5,652 nucleotides of DNA, taken from Candidatus Zhuqueibacterota bacterium (lineage in GTDB: Bacteria > SM23-31). Below, piece after piece: positions 1-5,614 of the stretch. How positions within the stretch are numbered: the stretch's first letter is position 1; each line of letters starts with the position of its first letter. The stretch covers positions 1 to 5,652 of the forward strand of contig JADFON010000148.1 of assembly GCA_022562855.1 (NCBI GenBank), in the 5' to 3' direction. Position numbers and translations under genes: made by a program. The notes below the pieces were generated by a model that searched no databases, was not told where the DNA came from, and saw only the letters and a program-made list of their open reading frames with translations.

Positions 1-97
1 CATCGCAACCAAATTTTCTCAAAAGATCGGGGATAACATACACACCAGCTCCGTTAACACAGTCGACCAATACTTTAAATTTTCTTCTTCTGATTTT
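1..97 (-). CDS. Internal fragment of an alpha-D-phosphohexomutase (GlmM / phosphomannomutase-like)
   Basis: Read on the minus strand, positions 97 down to 2 give an uninterrupted frame of about 32 residues. It includes KIRRRKFKVLVDC followed by VNGAG, then IPDLLRKFGCD. This matches the start of domain 2 of the alpha-D-phosphohexomutase superfamily (consensus roughly I..rkFkVvvDc.NGag...p.lLe.lGc), which includes phosphoglucosamine mutase and phosphomannomutase/phosphoglucomutase. These enzymes interconvert hexose 1- and 6-phosphates for cell-wall or exopolysaccharide precursors. Only about 7% of a usual 450-residue protein is present, without the active-site serine loop, so the substrate cannot be assigned. 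The C-terminal side leaves the window at position 1. The N-terminal side stops matching the family at about 92-109, where the opposite-strand transporter begins. There is no start codon or promoter, so this is a broken gene copy, whether genomic or artefactual. Confidence 0.75.
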
Positions 98-110
98 TGC
101 TTTTTGTATG
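95..110. other. Breakpoint between two unrelated, oppositely oriented gene fragments
   Basis: Left of this point the minus strand reads as phosphohexomutase. Right of it the plus strand reads as AI-2E transporter. Both matches start or stop in mid-domain. The interval is set by the last well-conserved mutase residues (the Ile codon at 92-94) and the first transporter residues that fit the family (Leu-Phe-Val from about 100). A 12-base direct repeat, TACTTTAAATTT, occurs on each side at 71-82 and 111-122. No insertion sequence, target duplication or recombinase site is visible at the join. Either a natural rearrangement or a chimeric read/contig end would produce this; the position so close to the window edge makes the artefact more likely, but that is inference. 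Confidence 0.7.
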
Positions 111-498
111 TACTTTAAATTTAATACCGAATTTCGGTACACTTGTAGCCATTATTCCGGCAATACTTCTCGCTATCGGAAGGGCAGAAGAATTGAATAG
201 CATGAACCAAGTTGCGCTCGGGGGAATATTCAATAATCATATGAGTCTTATAGGTGGTGTACTTCTTGTGTTTTTGGTCGTACAGATAATACAGGATTTT
301 ATTTTAGTTCCAAAAATCATGGGAAAAAGAACCGGTTTGCGCCCTGCAACAATACTTTTTTCCGTGTTTGTCTGGGGAAAGTTGTTGGGATTTCTTGGTG
401 TAATTCTTGCCATACCCTTGACCTGTTTGACAAAAGTGTATTTTGCCCGGTTTATCTTGAAAGATGACCCGGAATCAACTAAAACAGAAGAACAATAA
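97..498 (+). CDS. AI-2E family transporter, C-terminal part only (5'-truncated)
   Basis: The product is a C-terminal piece of the AI-2E family of inner-membrane permeases (PF01594), named after the AI-2 exporter TqsA. Most members have no known substrate, and some act as Na+/H+ antiporters. Family signatures are clear: LNLIPNFGTLVAIIP (residues 7-21), then the C-terminal VPKIMGKRTGLRP (71-83) and the WGKLLGFLGVILAIPLT stretch (93-109). Hydrophobic segments lie at about 8-28, 49-71 and 84-116, followed by a short charged tail. Family members are usually 330-370 residues, so about 200 N-terminal residues are missing. The frame opens with TTG at 97 just after an in-frame TGA at 91. This TTG is not a believable start, because homology begins at once inside a transmembrane helix and a minus-strand phosphohexomutase fragment sits immediately upstream. 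The true boundary of transporter-derived DNA is about 95-110. The gene overlaps or abuts the downstream racemase. As it stands here, it would not encode a working transporter. Confidence 0.85.
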   Translation: MLFVCTLNLIPNFGTLVAIIPAILLAIGRAEELNSMNQVALGGIFNNHMSLIGGVLLVFLVVQIIQDFILVPKIMGKRTGLRPATILFSVFVWGKLLGFLGVILAIPLTCLTKVYFARFILKDDPESTKTEEQ

Positions 499-1222
499 AT
501 TGTTATTTGACAAATACAAAGTTATCGGAATCCTGGGAGGTATGGGTCCTGAGGCGACAGTCGATCTGTATAATCATATTATTAAATTGACGCCGGCTTC
601 TTCAGATCAGGACCATATTCCAACCCTGATATTCAGCAATCCGAAAATACCTGATAGAACTGCCTCGATAGATACGAATAATACAAAATTGATTATAAAG
701 CATTTACGAATAACCGCCCGCATTCTTGAAGACGGAGGAGCGGATTTTATTGTTATTCCGTGCAATACCGCTCACTGGTTTTTCTCCGATATTAAGGATG
801 AAGTTGAAATACCGGTAGTACATATGTTAGAAGAAACGGCTAAGTATATCGTTAATGAACATCCCGGAGTGAAACAAGTCGGTTTACTTGCAACTTCCGG
901 GACGTTAAAAACGGAATTGTACCAGAATATCCTTAAAAAACATACTATTTTAGCGGACATTCCAGATGAAACCGCTCAAAACAACCTCGTAATGAAAGCT
1001 ATTTATACAATAAAATCAGGAGGAAATACCGGGAAAGCAGAAACTCTATTGAAAAAAGCGGTAGATACCCTCCCCGATTCTGCGAGGAAGAATGTGATTA
1101 TGGGTTGTACGGAAATTCCCCTCGCTATTAAGGGTTCGTATAAAAATACAAATATGATAAACCCGACCGAAATTCTTGCTAAAACCGCAGTCCGGATGAG
1201 TATGAACCAGGACAATGTATAA
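464..1222 (+). CDS. Aspartate/glutamate racemase family protein (amino-acid racemase)
   Basis: This is a cofactor-independent amino-acid racemase of the Asp/Glu racemase superfamily (PF01177), closest in pattern to the aspartate racemase/RacX group. It probably makes a D-amino acid in the cytoplasm by two-cysteine proton transfer. Visible motifs are the N-terminal GILGGMGPEAT (residues 22-32), PCNTAH with catalytic Cys100, LLATSGT (141-147) and MGCTEIPL with catalytic Cys215. Both cysteines are present, so the enzyme looks active. The length of 252 is slightly above the usual 225-245 because of about 19 residues before the first conserved strand. ATG 464 overlaps the transporter by 35 bases. 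An alternative TTG at 500, two bases past the transporter stop and preceded by AGAAGAA, would give a 240-residue protein of more typical length. Either start implies translational coupling. The gene is followed 18 bases later by a membrane-protein gene. Aspartate is a reasonable substrate, but it cannot be proved from motifs. Confidence 0.88.
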   Translation: MTRNQLKQKNNKLLFDKYKVIGILGGMGPEATVDLYNHIIKLTPASSDQDHIPTLIFSNPKIPDRTASIDTNNTKLIIKHLRITARILEDGGADFIVIPCNTAHWFFSDIKDEVEIPVVHMLEETAKYIVNEHPGVKQVGLLATSGTLKTELYQNILKKHTILADIPDETAQNNLVMKAIYTIKSGGNTGKAETLLKKAVDTLPDSARKNVIMGCTEIPLAIKGSYKNTNMINPTEILAKTAVRMSMNQDNV

Positions 1223-1240
1223 ACCAGGATAATTTTAAAA

Positions 1241-2050
1241 ATGACGATAAACGAAAGCAACTCTGCCACTGAGTTCCCGCAGGCATTTGACGGATATTTT
1301 GTAAAGAAGGCTCTTTCCGTAATATTGAATAATATTGGATTTATTTTAAAATTAACTTTGGGGACAGCGTTGATATTGACGATTATTCAAAAATCTGTTT
1401 CCCAGCCGTTATTTATTAGTTACCTTGGCGAATCCTTCGACCCTTCTGCAGCTGAACTCGGAGATCTTGTTATGTTAATTCCAATAGTGTTCCTGAGAAA
1501 GATCATCGAGCTTCTTCCCGAATCAATGCTTATAATGGTATTTATTTCGGCTTTGCCAAAAATGTATGAAAATGTAGAGTTAAGTTTATCCGAATCTCTC
1601 AAGCTAAACTTTGCAAAATGGTTTCAGCTTTATATTTATTCAATAGCCATTGCGGCAATAGTGTACCTTGGTTTAATAATGTTTATTGTACCTGCGATAA
1701 TAGCCATGATTCAATTTACATTTGTTCAATTTGTGATAGTAATGGAAGAAAACGTTAAAATTCTGCCGAGGTCATTTCAATTGATTAAAGGATATCAATG
1801 GAAGGTAATGTCGATTTACATGATTAAGATTACGGTGCTGATTTTATTGGTGATTTTTCCCGTCTTGTTCTTGGTCGGACAGAACAGCGAAGGTCTGTCA
1901 GATGTTAATCAAAGTGAATTGGGTTTCATAAGCGCATTTTTAATTAATTTCTTGATGATGATAACGGTAGTTATTATGGTTACAATGTTTTTTCAGCTTT
2001 ATATGATGGTTAGAATTGCCAATAACGAGATAGAAGTTGTTCAGACCTAA
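1241..2050 (+). CDS. Multi-pass integral membrane protein of unknown function
   Basis: I do not recognise a characterised function. The 269-residue product has no signal peptide. Long hydrophobic stretches lie at about residues 34-50, 75-84, 92-106, 130-168, 191-213 and 229-256, suggesting five or six membrane passes. The segment at about 165-190 (VIVMEENVKILPRSFQLIKG, then a Trp-Lys) has the pattern of an acidic residue, then 'RS..L.KG..W', between helices. That pattern is typical of the loosely related glycerophosphodiester phosphodiesterase membrane-domain / YciC-like proteins (PF10110-type clans), which have no known enzymatic role. The assignment rests on pattern only. ATG 1241 is preceded by CAGGA at 1225-1229, an 11-base spacing, so the start is acceptable. 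The gene is 18 bases after the racemase stop and probably co-transcribed with it. No terminator is evident after the stop; an AT-rich 168-base gap follows. Confidence 0.7.
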   Translation: MTINESNSATEFPQAFDGYFVKKALSVILNNIGFILKLTLGTALILTIIQKSVSQPLFISYLGESFDPSAAELGDLVMLIPIVFLRKIIELLPESMLIMVFISALPKMYENVELSLSESLKLNFAKWFQLYIYSIAIAAIVYLGLIMFIVPAIIAMIQFTFVQFVIVMEENVKILPRSFQLIKGYQWKVMSIYMIKITVLILLVIFPVLFLVGQNSEGLSDVNQSELGFISAFLINFLMMITVVIMVTMFFQLYMMVRIANNEIEVVQT

Positions 2051-2125
2051 ATAATTAATTAAAAAATAGTGAATTGTAATAGGTTGGAGAATTAAATTAA
2101 AAATAATCTAAAAAGAATAAAGTGT

Positions 2126-2154
2126 TTGAATTTTTTGCAAAAAGAAATTATATT
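2126..2154 (+). promoter_or_regulatory. Sigma70-type promoter for the DHH phosphoesterase gene
   Basis: TTGAAT at 2126-2131 and TATATT at 2149-2154 are separated by exactly 17 bases. This arrangement lies in an AT-rich gap and predicts a transcript start near 2161 with a leader of about 58 bases. The spacer contains a perfect 12-base palindrome (2132-2143). AT-rich DNA produces such boxes by chance, so this is supported by spacing and context rather than proved. Confidence 0.5.
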
Positions 2155-2174
2155 GTATATTGATCTGTTTGCAA
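2132..2174. promoter_or_regulatory. Palindrome plus repeated TTTGCAA, possible operator
   Basis: TTTTTGCAAAAA at 2132-2143 is a perfect palindrome lying between the predicted -35 and -10 boxes. Its core TTTGCAA (2134-2140) recurs at 2168-2174, 34 bases downstream and just past the predicted transcript start. Two copies of a symmetric core straddling a promoter is the layout expected for a repressor site. No known regulator is recognised, and A/T runs make chance likely. Confidence 0.25.
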
Positions 2175-2206
2175 GGCAATACCGTTAATAATCAGTAAAA
2201 TATTAC

Positions 2207-2212
2207 AGGAGA
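2207..2212 (+). promoter_or_regulatory. Ribosome binding site of the DHH phosphoesterase gene
   Basis: AGGAGA lies six bases before ATG 2219. It is the best Shine-Dalgarno match in the window and fixes the start of the downstream gene, whose first residues (MRLITR) also match the usual N-terminus of this subfamily. Confidence 0.75.
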
Positions 2213-2218
2213 CAAAGG

Positions 2219-3115
2219 ATGCGTCTTATAACAAGAGGTGATGCTGATGGATTGGCTTGTGCCGTATTTATTACTATAACGGAGAAAATCGAATCGGTCA
2301 AATTTGCGCATCCCAAAGACATGCAAGACGGTGAAATCGATGTCACCGCCGGCGATATAATTTGCAATTTGCCTTTTCATCCAGATTGTTATATGTGGTT
2401 CGATCACCATATTTCAGAAGAAGACCGTGACGATGCAGTAAAGACAGGAGACTTCAAAGGTAAATTCGGAATGGCTCCCAGTGCAGCACGGTTAGTTTAT
2501 GAGTATTATGATGATCCACAGCTAAAACGGTATGAAGAATTTCTTATTGCCGTTGATAAGCTTGACAGTGCACAATTGGATATAGATGACGTCACCAACC
2601 CGAAAGACTGGATGCTTTTACTGCTAAGCCTTGATCCGAGGTCCTCTCTCGGTGATTTTGAATATTATTTCTTTGAGTTGATAGATTGGATTAAGAAGTA
2701 TGATCTGCAAACGATTATTAAGAAACCGGAAGCTGCGGTACGGTGTGAGTATGTACTCAGTGAAACGGAAAAACTAAAAAAGGCGCTGAAAAATCACACA
2801 AAGCTTGATGAGAATGTTATCATCATAGATTTTCGCGAAATTAAAACGATTCCTATGGGTAACCGGTTCTTAGAATATACGCTCTTTCCGGAAGGGAATA
2901 TTTCGTTAAGAATATTTTTTGGAAAAGGTGGTTTGAAGGTAATCTGTGCCGCAGGTCATAATATATTTAAACGTGATTCCAAAACCAACATCGGTAAATT
3001 GTTTGCCAAATACGGTGGCGGGGGGCATCCAGGAGCTGGAACATGCCAGCTTGATATAAATACCGCGGATGAGCAAATCGTGGAGATCATCAATCAAATG
3101 AAAAGCGACGGTTGA
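2219..3115 (+). CDS. DHH/DHHA1 family phosphoesterase ('exopolyphosphatase-like' subfamily)
   Basis: This is a cytoplasmic metal-dependent phosphoesterase of the DHH superfamily, which includes RecJ, NrnA nano-RNase/pAp phosphatase and c-di-AMP phosphodiesterases. N-terminal metal-site motif I is seen as RGDADG (Asp8, Asp10), the signature DHH at residues 62-64 within WFDHH, and a further conserved Asp at 113 (AVDKLD). A C-terminal DHHA1 substrate-binding domain ends in YGGGGHPGAG (265-274). The catalytic set is therefore complete, and the length of 298 is normal. The start MRLITR...DGLACAV followed by HPKDMQDG (31-38) matches a subfamily routinely labelled exopolyphosphatase. To my knowledge that label lacks biochemical support for this subgroup, so pAp, nanoRNA, cyclic dinucleotide or polyphosphate substrates all remain possible. 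The gene has its own predicted promoter, a strong ribosome binding site and an intrinsic terminator, so it appears monocistronic. Confidence 0.88.
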   Translation: MRLITRGDADGLACAVFITITEKIESVKFAHPKDMQDGEIDVTAGDIICNLPFHPDCYMWFDHHISEEDRDDAVKTGDFKGKFGMAPSAARLVYEYYDDPQLKRYEEFLIAVDKLDSAQLDIDDVTNPKDWMLLLLSLDPRSSLGDFEYYFFELIDWIKKYDLQTIIKKPEAAVRCEYVLSETEKLKKALKNHTKLDENVIIIDFREIKTIPMGNRFLEYTLFPEGNISLRIFFGKGGLKVICAAGHNIFKRDSKTNIGKLFAKYGGGGHPGAGTCQLDINTADEQIVEIINQMKSDG

Positions 3116-3145
3116 TTTTTGAATTGATATTGCCCATCTTTCTAT

Positions 3146-3171
3146 AACCGGCATATATTGTCGGTTTTTTT
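3146..3171 (+). terminator. Rho-independent terminator after the DHH gene
   Basis: AACCGGCA (3146-3153) pairs with TGTCGGTT (3159-3166) to give an 8-base-pair stem with one G-U pair and a five-base TATAT loop. The T run continues to 3171. It begins 30 bases after the DHH stop codon and ends that transcription unit before the mutase promoter. Confidence 0.8.
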
Positions 3172-3186
3172 ATTAGATTATCATTG

Positions 3187-3218
3187 CAGGTTCCGGTAAT
3201 GTTGATAATAAAAACCTG
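3187..3218. repeat. Inverted repeat spanning the mcmA1 promoter -35 box
   Basis: CAGGTT (3187-3192) and AACCTG (3213-3218) are perfect inverted arms separated by 20 bases. The predicted -35 hexamer lies between them, so the arms could be half-sites for a dimeric regulator of the methylmalonyl-CoA operon. No known operator consensus is recognised and six-base arms can occur by chance. Confidence 0.25.
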
Positions 3219-3230
3219 ATGACCTAATAC
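3202..3230 (+). promoter_or_regulatory. Sigma70-type promoter for mcmA1-mce
   Basis: TTGATA at 3202-3207 and TAATAC at 3225-3230 have a 17-base spacer and follow a terminator, which is the expected place for a new promoter. The transcript would start near 3237, leaving a leader of about 60 bases with no recognisable cobalamin riboswitch. The -35 box lies between the arms of an inverted repeat (CAGGTT at 3187-3192, AACCTG at 3213-3218). Confidence 0.55.
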
Positions 3231-3296
3231 ATTTTATATACATTGATGATTAATTTTTAAAGAAATGTTCGTGTTAAAATGATTTTTTAACCGGAA

Positions 3297-4976
3297 TTGG
3301 TAAAAGTGGAAGAAATTAAAAATATTGCGAATAAGATGAAATCCTGGGAATCGGATACTCTCGACCCGGTATTAAGTAAGTTTCCTGAAAGAGGCAGGGA
3401 TTTTCGGACAAGTTCGGATATTCCTAAAGACCGGTTATACACTCCATTGAACTTGCGGGAGCATGATTATTTGGAAAAAGAAGGATTTCCGGGAGAGTAT
3501 CCGTTTACAAGAGGTATTCAGCCGACTATGTACCGGGGAAAACTGTGGACAATGAGGCAGTATTCAGGATTCGGAACAGCTAAAGAATCAAACGAACGCT
3601 TTAAGTATTTGCTCAATCAGGGACAGACGGGGATATCGGTTGCGTTTGACCTGCCGACACAGATGGGCTATGATTCTGACCACGAATTAAGCGACGGAGA
3701 AGTTGGCAAGGTCGGCGTGGCAATCGATTCGCTGGAAGATATGGAAATCCTGCTTGCGGGTATTTCGTTAGACAAAGTATCGTGTTCAATGACAATAAAC
3801 GCTCCTGCAGCTCTCCTGCTGGCTATGTATCTTTGTGTTGCGGAAAAACAGGGAGTTCCATACGATAAAATAAAGGGAACAATTCAGAATGATATACTAA
3901 AAGAGTACATTGCAAGAGGGACATATATCTTTCCTCCCGAACCGTCATTACGAATTATTACAGATATTTTTGCATTTTGCTCGGAGAATGTACCCGAATG
4001 GAATACGATAAGCATATCCGGGTACCACATCAGGGAAGCAGGTTCTACCGCCGCCCAGGAGGTAGGATTCACACTTTCTAATGGCATAGCTTATGTCAAG
4101 GCGGCAATCGATGCTGGTTTGGATATCAAATCGTTTGCTCCAAAACTTTCTTTCTTTTTCAACGTTCACAATGATGTTTTCGAGGAGGTCGCGAAATTCA
4201 GAGCTGCACGCAGGATGTGGGCAAGAATAATAAAGGAGCGTTTCGGATGTGACGACATCAACTGCATGAAGCTCCGGTTTCATGCTCAAACCGGTGGTTC
4301 GACGCTGACCGCCCAGCAACCCTACAATAATGTCATTAGAGTTGCTTTACAGGCGTTTACCGCGATTGCGGGAGGGGCACAAAGTCTGCATACCAATAGC
4401 TTTGATGAGGCGCTTGCATTGCCAACAGAGCAATCAGCAAGAATAGCGCTTCGGACCCAGCAGATCATAGCCCATGAATCGGGATTGTCCGACGTTGTAG
4501 ACCCGTTCGGCGGATCCTATTTTGTAGAATCACTAACCGATGATCTCGAAGAAAAAGCCATGACTTTCATTAATAGAATCGACGAAATCGGCGGGATTGT
4601 AAAGGCTATAGATACAGGATATGTCCAAAAGGAAATATCTAATTCAGCATACAAGCAGCAATTATCAATAGAGAATAACGAGCAAATTGTTGTCGGGCTA
4701 AATAAATTTCAATCCGGAGAAACTCACACTACTGAAATTTCTAAGTCAGATGGATCATTACAAGATAAACAGATAAAAAAAGTCAGAGAATTAAAGGCGA
4801 GAAGAGATAACGCACGGGTAGAATCCGAACTAATAAACTTGCGGTCGTGTGCGAAGACAAAGGAAAATATTATGCCTTTCATAATAAATGCCGTTAAATC
4901 TTATGCAACGATCGGGGAAATATGCGATAATCTTCGCTCAGAATTTGGAATTTACCGCGAAGAATTTTTGCTATAG
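3297..4976 (+). CDS. mcmA1: Methylmalonyl-CoA mutase catalytic (large, N-terminal-type) subunit
   Basis: This is the TIM-barrel catalytic subunit of adenosylcobalamin-dependent methylmalonyl-CoA mutase, which interconverts (R)-methylmalonyl-CoA and succinyl-CoA. The length of 559 matches stand-alone subunits that lack the B12-binding domain, which must come from a separate gene. Key blocks are [10 protein letters not shown] (64-73), [13 protein letters not shown] (77-89), [11 protein letters not shown] (194-204), [14 protein letters not shown] (238-251), [12 protein letters not shown] (331-342) and [16 protein letters not shown] (363-378). Tyr89, Gln197, Arg207, Tyr243 and His244 match the catalytic residues of Propionibacterium MutB with the same numbering. 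Tyr89 and Arg207 favour methylmalonyl-CoA over isobutyryl-CoA or 2-hydroxyisobutyryl-CoA as substrate. Residue 283 is Lys where MutB and most relatives have a CoA-contacting Arg. An in-frame TAA at 3288 limits the start to TTG 3297, GTG 3306 or ATG 3336; none has a strong ribosome binding site. mce follows after 36 bases. Confidence 0.95.
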   Translation: MVKVEEIKNIANKMKSWESDTLDPVLSKFPERGRDFRTSSDIPKDRLYTPLNLREHDYLEKEGFPGEYPFTRGIQPTMYRGKLWTMRQYSGFGTAKESNERFKYLLNQGQTGISVAFDLPTQMGYDSDHELSDGEVGKVGVAIDSLEDMEILLAGISLDKVSCSMTINAPAALLLAMYLCVAEKQGVPYDKIKGTIQNDILKEYIARGTYIFPPEPSLRIITDIFAFCSENVPEWNTISISGYHIREAGSTAAQEVGFTLSNGIAYVKAAIDAGLDIKSFAPKLSFFFNVHNDVFEEVAKFRAARRMWARIIKERFGCDDINCMKLRFHAQTGGSTLTAQQPYNNVIRVALQAFTAIAGGAQSLHTNSFDEALALPTEQSARIALRTQQIIAHESGLSDVVDPFGGSYFVESLTDDLEEKAMTFINRIDEIGGIVKAIDTGYVQKEISNSAYKQQLSIENNEQIVVGLNKFQSGETHTTEISKSDGSLQDKQIKKVRELKARRDNARVESELINLRSCAKTKENIMPFIINAVKSYATIGEICDNLRSEFGIYREEFLL

Positions 4977-5012
4977 ATCAAACATGGAATGAAATTATAA
5001 AAGTTAATCGAA

Positions 5013-5426
5013 ATGATTACACAGATTGACCACATAGGCATTGCGGTAAAAGATCTCGACAAACAGATAAAAATATATTCGGAGATGCTGGGAATAACAC
5101 CCGGGAAAACAGAGATTATCGAAGAGCAAAAAGTTGCGGTTGCTATGTTTTCGGTGGGTGAAATCCGCATTGAACTTCTCCAGGCAACCACAGATGACAG
5201 TCCTGTTGCAAAATTTATAGAGAAAAGAGGAGAAGGAATTCACCACATTGCCTACAGGGTAGACGACATAGATGACCGGTTAAGGATTTTAAAAGAAAAG
5301 AATATCGTTTTAATTGATGAACAACCAAAAATTGGGGCAGAAGGCAGCCTAATAGCCTTTATTCATCCAAAATCAACAGCGGGAGTCCTTACGGAATTAT
5401 GCCAGATGAATGATAAGGGAGTTTAA
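5013..5426 (+). CDS. mce: Methylmalonyl-CoA epimerase
   Basis: This is a small metal-dependent epimerase of the vicinal-oxygen-chelate (glyoxalase) fold. It interconverts (S)- and (R)-methylmalonyl-CoA, linking propionyl-CoA carboxylation (or methylmalonyl-CoA decarboxylation) to the mutase encoded just upstream. The length of 137 is normal. Two repeated beta-alpha-beta modules are visible: IDHIGIAV with His7 and IRIELLQ with Glu54, then GIHHIAYRVDDI with His78 and GVLTELCQ with Glu128. His7, His78 and Glu128 align with metal ligands of the Propionibacterium enzyme, and position 54 is the fourth site (Gln in that enzyme, Glu here, which is common). ATG 5013 is well supported by the conserved MI.QIDHIGIAV start, although no clear Shine-Dalgarno lies before it. 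The 36-base gap after mcmA1 indicates one operon. Confidence 0.95.
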   Translation: MITQIDHIGIAVKDLDKQIKIYSEMLGITPGKTEIIEEQKVAVAMFSVGEIRIELLQATTDDSPVAKFIEKRGEGIHHIAYRVDDIDDRLRILKEKNIVLIDEQPKIGAEGSLIAFIHPKSTAGVLTELCQMNDKGV

Positions 5427-5451
5427 AAATTATGAGGTTAACGAAAAATTC

Positions 5452-5474
5452 AATTTGAATTTCTTTCAAATTTT
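5452..5474 (+). terminator. Possible weak terminator hairpin after mce
   Basis: AATTTGAA (5452-5459) pairs perfectly with TTCAAATT (5465-5472) around a five-base loop and is followed by two more T residues. It starts 26 bases after the mce stop, the right place for an operon end. The stem has only one G-C pair and the T tail is short, so efficiency is doubtful. A second overlapping palindrome (AAATTCAA/TTGAATTT, from 5446) competes with it. Confidence 0.3.
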
Positions 5475-5590
5475 AGATGATGCATTAGAATAATTTTAAT
5501 TCAGCATTCTCAAATGTGATAAAATTTCTTCTTGTGGATGCAATAATAATGAGTATTTGAGTTTTAATCAGATTTTACCGAGAGTTTATT

Positions 5591-5614
5591 GTTGATGTAT
5601 TACATTAAATCAAC
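5591..5614. promoter_or_regulatory. Nested dyad, possible operator for a downstream gene
   Basis: Outer arms GTTGAT (5591-5596) and ATCAAC (5609-5614) enclose a separate quasi-palindrome, TGATGTATTACATTA (5593-5607), in which six of seven arm positions pair. It overlaps the tentative TTGATG -35 box. The assignment rests on symmetry alone and no known site is recognised. Confidence 0.2.

Noticed and set aside
1-122. Insertion sequence or attachment site at the left-edge breakpoint
   Set aside because: No transposase sequence, terminal inverted repeat, tRNA end or target-site duplication is visible. Only two truncated housekeeping-type genes meet there.
1205-1229. Direct repeat AACCAGGA at 1205-1212 and 1222-1229
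   Set aside because: The second copy simply supplies the ribosome binding site of the next gene and the first is in the racemase coding end. Two eight-base copies 17 bases apart are not convincing as a functional repeat.
1003-1269. Minus-strand open frame of 88 codons with a hydrophobic N-terminus
   Set aside because: It is antisense to the end of the racemase gene. Its hydrophobicity comes from complementing Lys/Asn-rich codons, and no family resemblance is seen.
2051-2125. Terminator after the membrane-protein gene
   Set aside because: I found only short self-complementary AT words such as TTAATTAA, with no stable G-C stem followed by a T run.
3231-3296. Cobalamin riboswitch in the mcmA1 leader
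   Set aside because: The leader is about 60 bases, AT-rich, and lacks the B12-box and the multi-helix core. It is too short for this riboswitch class.
3948-4319. Minus-strand open frame of 123 codons inside mcmA1
   Set aside because: It lies wholly antisense to a strongly conserved part of the mutase, resembles no protein family and has no ribosome binding site. It is a shadow of codon use in mcmA1.
5004-5246. Two overlapping minus-strand frames antisense to mce
   Set aside because: They are both complementary to the conserved epimerase gene, and their products are low-quality Phe/Cys-rich sequences with no support.
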